8,253 bases of DNA from JBBRHH01 sp038222915 (GTDB lineage: Bacteria; Planctomycetota; Phycisphaerae; Tepidisphaerales; Tepidisphaeraceae). The notes below the pieces were generated by a model that ran no database searches, was not told the origin of the DNA, and worked only from the letters and a program-made list of their open reading frames with translations. The DNA lies in contig JBBRHH010000266.1 of the NCBI GenBank assembly GCA_038222915.1, positions 1 through 8,253 on the forward strand, written 5' to 3'. Positions 1-5,685 of this stretch are shown here, in pieces; the first letter of the stretch is position 1; each line of letters opens with the position of its first letter. Both the position numbers and the translations under genes were made by a program.

Positions 1-29
1 ATCGGGAAAAGTAGATTCGACGGGCGCAT
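1..29 (-). CDS. Possible start of the next gene, cut off by the left edge
   Basis: The TGA stop of the sugar transferase overlaps an ATG as TGATG on the minus strand (bases 27-31), and the frame from this ATG stays open to the window edge, reading MRPSNLLFP. Such overlaps are common where translation of the second gene is coupled to the first. Only nine codons are visible and no strong ribosome binding site precedes them, so neither a product nor the reality of the gene can be shown. If real, it would probably be a further gene of the same polysaccharide operon. Confidence 0.25.
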
Positions 30-667
30 CAGTCGCTGACGGCTTCCAAGATTGATGGCTGAAGGTCCGCCATCGGCTCTTGGTCGCGATAAGCGTTCTC
101 GCCGCGAAGCGCTACCGGCAGGGTTTTGAGCAGAATCAGCAGGTCGAGTCGAAGGCTTGCCTGTTCGACGTACTTCACGTCCCACGCCACGCGATCGGAC
201 CAGGGAATGCTGTTGCGGCCATTGACCTGTGACAAGCCGGTGAGTCCCGGCCGCACCGACAATCGCTGGGCTTGCCGCGCGTCGCAGAGATCGTTTTCCC
301 ATTCGAGCAGGGGCCGTGGTCCAACCAGGCTCATATCTCCGACCAACACGTTGACCAATTGCGGCAGCTCATCCAGCGCGAAACAACGGAGCCATCGGCC
401 AACCGTCGTGATGCGCGGATCGGTGCTGAGTGTTTCCCGGCCGGCCTCGACGACCGTTTCGGTTGTCATGGTGCGAAATTTGAGGATGACAAACGGGATT
501 CCCCTGAGGCCCGTACGGGATTGACGATAGAGGACCGGCCCCGTTGAGGTGAGCTTGATCGACAATGCAATTGCGACCATCAGCGGAAAAGCGACCAACA
601 AAGCAATAACCGCACCAACAATGTCGGTCAATCGTTTGCAGACCAATTGCCACTGCCTCAAATGCAT
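29..667 (-). CDS. Sugar-phosphate transferase initiating polysaccharide assembly (bacterial sugar transferase family)
   Basis: The 212-residue protein is a monotopic phosphoglycosyl transferase, a family that moves a sugar phosphate from a UDP-sugar to undecaprenyl phosphate at the inner face of the cytoplasmic membrane. An N-terminal hydrophobic segment (about residues 14-36, after KRLTD) fits the re-entrant membrane helix. Family motifs follow in order: PVLYRQSRTG (44-53), ILKFRTM (61-67), DPRITTVGRWLR (83-94), LDELPQLVNVLVGDMSLVGP (98-117) and RPGLTGLSQVNGR (139-151). Asp99-Glu100 are the expected catalytic pair. The multi-spanning N-terminal half of the larger WbaP/WcaJ-type enzymes is absent, so this is the short form; the sugar cannot be told from sequence. 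The ATG start is supported by GGAG six bases upstream. The stop overlaps a possible next gene as TGATG, which suggests an operon continuing left. Confidence 0.93.
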   Translation of the reverse strand: MHLRQWQLVCKRLTDIVGAVIALLVAFPLMVAIALSIKLTSTGPVLYRQSRTGLRGIPFVILKFRTMTTETVVEAGRETLSTDPRITTVGRWLRCFALDELPQLVNVLVGDMSLVGPRPLLEWENDLCDARQAQRLSVRPGLTGLSQVNGRNSIPWSDRVAWDVKYVEQASLRLDLLILLKTLPVALRGENAYRDQEPMADLQPSILEAVSD

Positions 668-783
668 CTCATTCTCCGCCGTCCGTCACCGGGCGCAGCC
701 CGGCTTGCCATTCCAGCTTCGCGTTGTGTACGGATCGAACCACGACGCCGTTCAAAGGCCACTCAACCGGCGTGCTCAACATC

Positions 784-811
784 AATATAATACGTACTTT
801 GCGGTAGACAA
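784..811 (-). promoter_or_regulatory. Candidate sigma-70-type promoter for the sugar transferase
   Basis: On the minus strand TTGTCT (806-811) and TATATT (784-789) are separated by 16 bases, matching the -35 and -10 consensus at 4/6 and 5/6 positions. It lies in the AT-rich part of the 174-base gap between the hydrolase stop and the sugar transferase start, and would give a leader of about 110 bases. That leader contains a small GC hairpin at 689-703 (CCGGGC, loop GCA, GCCCGG) just before the ribosome binding site. This is a motif match only. A run of six T on the minus strand (816-821) just upstream could belong to a weak terminator after the hydrolase, but its stem is poor. Confidence 0.4.
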
Positions 812-841
812 GACGAAAAAACAGAATTGCGGAATCGGCTT

Positions 842-1915
842 TCAATTGTGCCGGGCGACTGAAGGCGAGCCCACCAATTGCGTTACCCGCTCGGGCGACA
901 CAAGGGGAGACATGGGTCGCTCAAATGCCGCTTTGAACCACTCTGCGGCTTCATCGGTGACCGTTTTTGCGGCGTCGCCTTTGCGATCAAAGCCGTGATT
1001 TGCCCCATCGACTAGAATTAGACGCGTGTGGTCGGGGGCGGCGGCGTGCATTTTCTCGCTCTGTCCACATGGCACCCAGGTGTCCGCTCTCCCGTGGATC
1101 AGCAGGATTGGTGCCTTGGTTTTTACAATAGCGCGGAGTGGACTGGCCTGATCCGGATCAAACCCCCCTACCCGGCCGGCGCGATTGATGGCCGCGGGAA
1201 TTGTGGCACGGAGGAAGAACCATGATACAGGCGACAAGACGTTGTGGCCGAACTGGGGGATGACGTCGCGAACTGAACTGAATGCCGAGATAGCCACCAC
1301 GGCCTGCACGCGTGGGTCGGCGGCGGAAAGCTCGATTGCCACCGCCCCGCCATAAGAACGGCCGTAGACGCCTATTGGCCCTTCAATCACGCCGCGCGCG
1401 ATCAACGAGTCAATTAACTGAGTCAAATCGCGCGATTCCAGGATCCCGTAGGTGAGATATTGGCCGGTTGAACGCCCGTGTGCCCGCAAATCGACCAGAA
1501 CACTTCGAAAGCCAGCAGCCGCCAATGCTTTGCCGGGGCCAAGCATCGACCATTTGTTTGCATTATGACCATGTAGAAACAAGATTGTCCCGATCGGCCG
1601 TCGTGTGGGCTCCATGATCCAGACGGAAAGGGACGCTGTCGGGGGGCCGACATCAATCCGCAACTCACGATCCACACCAATGCTGGCGAGTTCGGCAACT
1701 GGTTCTTCACTCAGGCTGACGGTTTTTCCAGTATTGGGACCCGATACGATCTCTCTGGCGAACTCGCGCGTCGCCGCGTAGGCAGTTGCCGCGATGGCGA
1801 CCAGAAACAGCACCATGGCGTAGCGCAGCCACCTGAAAACGAGCTGGCGAACAGTTCGCCTGGCCGGTTTTTGCGCACCGCTTTCTGCGTCCGTTGCAGC
1901 TTTTGACTCAACCAT
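842..1915 (-). CDS. Membrane-anchored or exported alpha/beta hydrolase (serine esterase/peptidase-like fold)
   Basis: From the ATG at 1915 the product has 357 residues. A basic N-terminal stretch (RR at 19-20, then R and K residues) precedes a hydrophobic segment at about 32-48, consistent with a signal anchor with the catalytic domain outside the cytoplasm. AYA at 45-47 could also be a signal peptidase site. The hydrolase core shows the oxyanion region LFLHGHNAN (112-120), the nucleophile elbow GRSYGG with Ser187, the acid in HGRADTWVP (Asp278), and the catalytic His307 in GANHGF. This triad order is typical of the fold. Substrate is not predictable; FrsA-like esterases and S9-like peptidases share these features. 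The frame stays open upstream to a TTG at 1999 and ATGs at 1975 and 1960, but the start at 1915, with GGAAA upstream, gives the most sensible N terminus. It lies 147 bases after the flagellin stop, beyond a strong terminator, so it is probably transcribed separately. Confidence 0.85.
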   Translation of the reverse strand: MVESKAATDAESGAQKPARRTVRQLVFRWLRYAMVLFLVAIAATAYAATREFAREIVSGPNTGKTVSLSEEPVAELASIGVDRELRIDVGPPTASLSVWIMEPTRRPIGTILFLHGHNANKWSMLGPGKALAAAGFRSVLVDLRAHGRSTGQYLTYGILESRDLTQLIDSLIARGVIEGPIGVYGRSYGGAVAIELSAADPRVQAVVAISAFSSVRDVIPQFGHNVLSPVSWFFLRATIPAAINRAGRVGGFDPDQASPLRAIVKTKAPILLIHGRADTWVPCGQSEKMHAAAPDHTRLILVDGANHGFDRKGDAAKTVTDEAAEWFKAAFERPMSPLVSPERVTQLVGSPSVARHN

Positions 1916-1970
1916 GATTGTTTCCGCAGGATGACAATGACCCTTCCATACACGGTCCATTGTTCTACTC

Positions 1971-1999
1971 AACATACGATATATTGTGGTCAGCCTCAA
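1971..1999 (-). promoter_or_regulatory. Candidate promoter for the alpha/beta hydrolase
   Basis: TTGAGG (1994-1999) and TATGTT (1971-1976) on the minus strand have a 17-base spacer, each with 4/6 matches to the sigma-70 consensus. It sits immediately after the flagellin terminator and about 55 bases before the preferred ATG at 1915. If used, it would exclude the TTG at 1999 and the ATG at 1975 as starts. An overlapping alternative is TTGTTT with TATATC, also 17 bases apart. Neither match is strong. Confidence 0.3.
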
Positions 2000-2037
2000 T
2001 AAACAAGAACGGGCGGCCTGTTGAGGGCCGCCCGTTC
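1998..2037 (-). terminator. Intrinsic terminator after the flagellin gene
   Basis: A perfect 12-bp inverted repeat (GAACGGGCGGCC at 2007-2018 and its complement at 2026-2037) encloses a 7-base loop. On the minus strand it is followed by the T-rich stretch TTGTTTATT, the arrangement of a Rho-independent terminator. It begins 26 bases after the flagellin stop codon and separates the flagellin gene from the hydrolase gene downstream. Confidence 0.85.
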
Positions 2038-2062
2038 CGGGTTTATTTCTGCTGTCGTGGGA

Positions 2063-3466
2063 TCAACCGCCACGCAGCAGCGTCAGCACCTGCTGAGGCG
2101 CCGAATTCGCCTGTGCCAGAATCGAGGTGTTGGCCTGCACCAGGATTTGCGACCGTGTCAGGGCCGCCGTTTCTGCCGCGAAGTCCGCGTCGCGGATCGC
2201 GCTCTCACTGGCCGTCACGTTCTCCAACGCGACCGAGAGACTGTTCACGTTGGTCTGCAACACGTCCTTCTGGAACGCACCCAGCCGACCACGCAGTTCC
2301 GCCACCTGTTTGATGGCGTCCGTGATGATCTTCTGAGCCTGAATCGTGTTGCCTGAAACGAGACTGTTACCACCGCCGCTGCCAATCGACGCGAGGTAGC
2401 CGTCTGTCTGATTGCCAAGTTTGGTCGCCGCCACCGAGGTGATGCCGACATTGACCTGGCCTTGCCTATTTACTTCAGATCCAAGCTGGAACTTGGCGCC
2501 GCCGCCAGTCACGTCAAAGACTGTCGTGCCAAGCGTTTGTCCAAACGTCGAAGCGAGCGAAATCGATGCATCCAGCGTGCTTGTGCGAACAGATGCGGTC
2601 AGACCATCCACCTCGGCCGCTGCGCCGTTGATGGACACCTGCGCATCGGTGCCGAAGTCTTTGCCGTTCGCGAACGTGCCATCGATGGTCTTCACGCTCA
2701 CGTACTGCTTCGAACCGTATCCGGTGGCATTCAACCGCAAAACAGCACCGCTGACGGTGGCGCTGACGCCCGTCGCCTGCTTCAACTGGTTCACGGCGAC
2801 CGCAACCGCGCTGGTCTGAGTTCCAGCAGCGAAAGACAATTGCTCGGTGCCGGCGTTTCCCGCGACCTCGATGGTGACGGCGGATGTACCAAGCTGTGCT
2901 CCGGCAAAATCGACTTCGCCGGTCTGGGCGCTGGCCAACACCTGCACAACCACGTTGGTCTGGCCGTTGTCGGGCAGACTGACGTTGTTGAGTTGGAGAT
3001 TGGCAATATCGGTGGCGACCACACCGCTGGTGGTGTAATCCAGGCCGCCACTCAGCAGTTTCACTCCATTGAACTGCGTCGTGTTGGAAATACGGTTGAC
3101 GCTGGTCAGGATCGCGTCAACCTGCAACTGGTTGGCTTTGATTTCGTCGACCGACAGCGCGCCGCTGTTGGCCGCCTCATTTGTCAGGCCCTGGAGTTCC
3201 AACAGCAGCGATGACACTTCGCCAAGCGCGCCTTCCGCCGTGTCCAGCACATTCCCGGCACGCGAAGAATTGTCGATCGCCTGGTTGATGCCGCCGATTT
3301 CGCTTCGCAGCGATTCGCTGGCGATTAGAGCGGCCGGTGCGTCCTTGCCGGCGTTGATCTTGAGACCGCTCGACAATCGCTGCAATCGGGTCTGAAGGTC
3401 GGTGTTGTTGCGCGTTAAAGTGTGAATCGCCTGTAACGACGAAATGTTCGTATTGATACGACTCAT
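2063..3466 (-). CDS. fliC: Flagellin, the filament subunit of the bacterial flagellum
   Basis: The 467-residue protein would be exported by the flagellar type III apparatus and polymerise into the filament. The N-terminal D0/D1 region (about 1-140) begins MSRINTNISSLQA and carries the family signatures LSSGLKINAGKDAPAALIAS (31-50) and NRISNTTQFNGVKLLSG (124-140). The C-terminal D1/D0 region (about 375-467) carries ESAIRDADFAAETAALTRSQ (421-440) and ILAQANSAPQQVLTLL (449-464). The central, surface-exposed part contains a stretch like the flagellin IN repeat (about 196-258) and a conserved-looking FQLGSEVNRQGQVNVGI (326-342). The open frame extends 27 codons further upstream, but the ATG at 3466 is chosen because it has GGAGGA at the right spacing and gives the canonical flagellin N terminus. 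No other flagellar gene, fliW, fliS or csrA is within the window. A strong terminator follows and a 540-base leader or intergenic region precedes it, so it is probably monocistronic. No convincing sigma-28 or sigma-54 promoter was found. Confidence 0.96.
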   Translation of the reverse strand: MSRINTNISSLQAIHTLTRNNTDLQTRLQRLSSGLKINAGKDAPAALIASESLRSEIGGINQAIDNSSRAGNVLDTAEGALGEVSSLLLELQGLTNEAANSGALSVDEIKANQLQVDAILTSVNRISNTTQFNGVKLLSGGLDYTTSGVVATDIANLQLNNVSLPDNGQTNVVVQVLASAQTGEVDFAGAQLGTSAVTIEVAGNAGTEQLSFAAGTQTSAVAVAVNQLKQATGVSATVSGAVLRLNATGYGSKQYVSVKTIDGTFANGKDFGTDAQVSINGAAAEVDGLTASVRTSTLDASISLASTFGQTLGTTVFDVTGGGAKFQLGSEVNRQGQVNVGITSVAATKLGNQTDGYLASIGSGGGNSLVSGNTIQAQKIITDAIKQVAELRGRLGAFQKDVLQTNVNSLSVALENVTASESAIRDADFAAETAALTRSQILVQANTSILAQANSAPQQVLTLLRGG

Positions 3467-3471
3467 GGGTA

Positions 3472-3489
3472 TCCTCCGTGATAGGAGGA
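3472..3489 (-). promoter_or_regulatory. Hairpin able to sequester the flagellin ribosome binding site
   Basis: On the minus strand TCCTCC (3484-3489), loop TATCAC (3478-3483) and GGAGGA (3472-3477) form a perfect 6-bp stem. GGAGGA is the Shine-Dalgarno sequence of the flagellin gene, five bases before its ATG, so the mRNA could fold to hide it. Just upstream is a second small inverted repeat, TTCCA-TTT-TGGAA (3493-3505), which places another GGA in the leader. The repeats are visible directly; translational control is inferred. Confidence 0.5.
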
Positions 3490-4008
3490 CCATTCCATTT
3501 TGGAAGGTCCGGTTCACTGGCGGCGGGAGTCCTGTCCTGCCGCGCACAATTGATGAAAATGCGAGCCGGCCTACGAGGCCGATCGCAACGGTTCAGGCAG
3601 CCGTAAACCCACGGCGAACCCGATGTGCGAATGTTCACGTGATACCGAAAGTAACTCCGCCCCGATCGGCTAGGGTGGGATGCTGGGTGGGAAACCTCCT
3701 TGTCGTGGAACAAATGAAGCATCTCGAATCCGTTCGAGTGCCCGAGCTCCTGGCCGCATTGGCTGATGCTCGTCTTCCGCCCAAATCTTCGGGTTTGACA
3801 ACGCGCAAACTTGAACACATTGGATGGCAGGATTTGCGCGATCAGCAATGACCAATAATAGAGCGATCCCGCATATCACCTGATCTTGGCCGACGAGAAT
3901 CTGTGTTTATTGGGCCTTGGACGCGGATTTGTGAAATGACCGTGGTGTGGTCCCAAAATCGGCGCCGACCACCCTGCCACCGCGCCGAATCTGCGCTGGC
4001 ATGCATCG
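3490..4008. other. About 520-base region between miaA and flagellin without a convincing gene
   Basis: No open frame here resembles a known protein and no tRNA or ribosomal RNA was recognised. Visible structure includes a perfect Shine-Dalgarno-like AAGGAGGT on the minus strand (3694-3701) with no start codon at suitable distance, an inverted repeat CGGCCT-ACG-AGGCCG (3567-3581), the palindrome TCACGTGA (3635-3642), and nested repeats near the end of miaA: GTGGTC (3947-3952) with GACCAC (3967-3972), overlapping the palindrome TCGGCGCCGA (3959-3968), which on the minus strand runs into TTTT. The last group could help end the miaA transcript, but is not a standard terminator. TATTAT on the minus strand near 3860 resembles a -10 box but has no matching -35. 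The flagellin promoter must lie here and was not identified. Confidence 0.5.
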
Positions 4009-4944
4009 CTATGCCTGTTGTTGCGCGTTAGAACCGTTCCAGAGGTCGATTGCCCGCGTCACGTTTTCGTCCAATGGCCGATCTCCGCCAAGCCAGGTCA
4101 CGTTCGGGAAACGGCGGAGCCATTTCATCTGCCGGCGGGCCAGTTGCCGGGTGGCAATTTTGATCTGTTCCACCGCGTCGGCCAGCGACATTCGCCCGGA
4201 CACATGCTCGATCAACTCAAAATATCCCGTCGCCTCGGACGCCGTCGGCGACAAGGCGTCATTCTTCTCGATGAGCGCCCGCACCTCCTCGACCCACCCT
4301 ACCGCGATCATCTCGCGGACCCGCGCGTTGATCCGCCGATTGATCGCGTCTTTCTCCCAGGAAATGCCAATCCAGACTGCACGATGCCGCCGCTCGGTCT
4401 GAGCCCAATCCGTCTGGAAGGATGAGATGGGCCTGCCGGTGATCTCGAACACCTCGAGCGCCCGGACCATCCGCCGCGTGTCGTTGGAATGAATTCGACT
4501 GGCTGCCTCTGGATCCACCTCCGTCAGGCGTCGATGTAACTCTTCATTGGAATTTGCCGATAGCCGCTCGCGTACGGCCGGATCGGCGCTGGGCCCCTCG
4601 AACAATCCCTCGAACAGCGCCTTGTAATAGAGAGGTGTCCCCCCTGTCGCGATCATGTTCGCGCCGCGCGACTTTGCCTCGGCAATTGCTGCGTCGGCCA
4701 ACTCGACAAACCGAGCCACGGTAAAGCTGTCGGTCGGCTCGACCAGATCAATCAAATGGTGCCGCACCTGGGCCTGCTCGGCCGTGCGTGGCTTGGCCGT
4801 CCCGATGTCCATCCCGCGATAGACCTGCATCGAATCGACGCTCAGAATCTCCCCCCCTGCCTGGCGCGCAACCTCCATCGCCAGCGCCGATTTTCCCGAC
4901 GCTGTCGGCCCGATCACGACCAATAAATTTCGACTGTCTGCCAT
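4009..4944 (-). CDS. miaA: tRNA dimethylallyltransferase MiaA
   Basis: MiaA transfers a dimethylallyl group to N6 of adenosine 37 in tRNAs that read codons beginning with U, the first step to i6A/ms2i6A, which improves decoding. The 311-residue product has the usual length. It shows the P-loop GPTASGKS (12-19), SVDSMQVYRGMDIGTAKP (35-52) with the presumed catalytic Asp37, HHLIDLVEPTDSFTVARF (62-79), GGTPLYYKALFEGLF (101-115), RRMVRALEVFEITGRPIS (157-174) and the tRNA-binding TRQLARRQMKWLRRF (265-279). The C-terminal 'GYFEL' (240-244) replaces the more usual GY(R/K)E/Q. The frame extends 35 codons further upstream, but the ATG at 4944 places the P-loop at its normal distance from the N terminus. 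The Shine-Dalgarno match is weak (GGA about 11 bases upstream). It is divergent from the sigma factor gene, with 131 bases between starts. Confidence 0.96.
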   Translation of the reverse strand: MADSRNLLVVIGPTASGKSALAMEVARQAGGEILSVDSMQVYRGMDIGTAKPRTAEQAQVRHHLIDLVEPTDSFTVARFVELADAAIAEAKSRGANMIATGGTPLYYKALFEGLFEGPSADPAVRERLSANSNEELHRRLTEVDPEAASRIHSNDTRRMVRALEVFEITGRPISSFQTDWAQTERRHRAVWIGISWEKDAINRRINARVREMIAVGWVEEVRALIEKNDALSPTASEATGYFELIEHVSGRMSLADAVEQIKIATRQLARRQMKWLRRFPNVTWLGGDRPLDENVTRAIDLWNGSNAQQQA

Positions 4945-4980
4945 GGCGGCACCGTCCAACCTTCTGTATCCGCAACTACA

Positions 4981-5017
4981 AGATTCTACTTCGAGATTTC
5001 GGAATCTCTGTAATAAT
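4981..5017. promoter_or_regulatory. Palindrome between candidate divergent -10 boxes of miaA and the sigma factor
   Basis: GAGATT-TCGG-AATCTC (4993-5008) is a perfect 6-bp inverted repeat in the miaA/sigma factor divergent region. On its left, TAGAAT on the minus strand (4983-4988) matches the -10 consensus at 5/6 positions and faces miaA. On its right, AATAAT on the plus strand (5012-5017) also matches at 5/6 and faces the sigma gene. No good -35 box was found for either, so one or both promoters may depend on an activator or an ECF sigma factor. AGATTC at 4981-4986 is an extra half-site that can also pair with GAATCT at 5002-5007. Promoter and operator roles are inferred. Confidence 0.35.
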
Positions 5018-5075
5018 ACTCCCACCCCCGGCGACTCACAGTTTGCCACGAGGACGAAAGGCAGGACATCAAGCA

Positions 5076-5666
5076 GTGACGGATTGGGAAGCGATCCTCG
5101 CCGAGCACGGACGACTGGTCTGGCAAAAAGCCTGGCGACTTCTCGGCAATCACGCCGACACCAGCGATTGCTTCCAGGATGTCTTCGTATCGGCCATGGA
5201 ATGCGCCAAGCGGCAGGAGGTTCGAAACTGGCCTGCCCTGCTTCGGACGCTGACCAATGCCCGGGCGCTGGACCGATTGCGAAGCCGGATCCGGCGCAGA
5301 GATCATTTTGATGAACCGGCCGACATTGGCACGCTTGCCAGCGAAGAACGATCGCCGGCGCAGCGAGCCGAATCGAACGAATTGACCGATCATTTGCGTG
5401 AAGCCTTAAGCCAACTTCCGGCCCAGCAGTCCGAGGCGTTCTGTCTTCGCTTTTTCGAGGGGATGAGCTACGCCGAGATCGCCGTTGAACTGCATATCAC
5501 CAGCAACGCGGCGGGCGTTCTCATTCACCGGGCCCGCGGAAAATTGCAATCGCTGCTCGTCAACGACGCCAGCAGCTACGACGCGCGATTCCGCGGCCTG
5601 CATTTTGACAGCACATCCGTCGTGCCGCCTCATTCCGAGGCCCGGCCCGACATTATTCCGCTGTAG
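5076..5666 (+). CDS. ECF-type RNA polymerase sigma factor (sigma-70 family)
   Basis: The 196-residue product directs RNA polymerase to a specific promoter set. Sigma region 2 covers about residues 9-75, with DTSDCFQDVFVSA (28-40) matching the core-binding helix usually seen as DAEDLxQExFLxA, and ARALDRLRSRIRRR (63-75) matching the -10-recognition part. Region 4 covers about 105-162, with LREALSQLPAQQSEAF (107-122), then a helix-turn-helix in GMSYAEIAVELHIT (129-142) and HRARGKLQ (151-158). There is no region 1.1 or 3, as is normal for ECF factors. A 35-residue tail follows region 4. The frame is open far upstream over the start of miaA on the other strand; the GTG at 5076, preceded by AGGA, is chosen because sigma homology begins directly after it. 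The next gene starts 20 bases after the stop, so the two are probably cotranscribed. Confidence 0.9.
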   Translation: MTDWEAILAEHGRLVWQKAWRLLGNHADTSDCFQDVFVSAMECAKRQEVRNWPALLRTLTNARALDRLRSRIRRRDHFDEPADIGTLASEERSPAQRAESNELTDHLREALSQLPAQQSEAFCLRFFEGMSYAEIAVELHITSNAAGVLIHRARGKLQSLLVNDASSYDARFRGLHFDSTSVVPPHSEARPDIIPL

Positions 5667-5685
5667 CTTTTGCGGAAATGACAAC

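Noticed and set aside
689..703. GC-rich hairpin before the sugar transferase start as a terminator
   Set aside because: The 6-bp stem with a 3-base loop is real, but no T-run follows it on either strand.
816..850. Terminator after the alpha/beta hydrolase (six T after the stop codon on the minus strand)
   Set aside because: Only a 5-bp AT-rich stem with a 13-base loop (AATTG/CAATT) precedes the T-run, too weak to call.
3583..3605. GG...TTGC on the minus strand as a sigma-54 promoter for flagellin
   Set aside because: The GG and GC pairs are not separated by the ten bases the sigma-54 consensus requires.
3661..3672. GCCGATCG on the minus strand as the -10 part of a sigma-28 flagellin promoter
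   Set aside because: The -35 half (TAAA) is absent at the required distance, and only six of eight -10 positions match.
3177..3848. Long minus-strand frame over the flagellin start and its leader
   Set aside because: It runs in another frame over the well-supported flagellin N terminus and shows no family motifs.
3714..3851. Possible 45-codon plus-strand gene (ATG at 3714, GGA eight bases upstream, ending GWQDLRDQQ)
   Set aside because: The reading frame is protein-like, but it matches nothing I recognise, and its frame is open for 90 codons further upstream across the antisense strand of flagellin, which suggests chance. It could be kept only if conserved in relatives.
3670..3879. Minus-strand 69-residue frame beginning MICGIALLLVIA, which looks like a hydrophobic leader
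   Set aside because: It has a GTG start without a clear ribosome binding site, the remainder is of low-complexity character, and it overlaps other open frames; no family resemblance.
4788..5075. N-terminal extension of the sigma factor upstream of the GTG
   Set aside because: The extension is proline- and arginine-rich, overlaps miaA on the other strand, and has no resemblance to sigma domains; the family homology starts right after the GTG at 5076.
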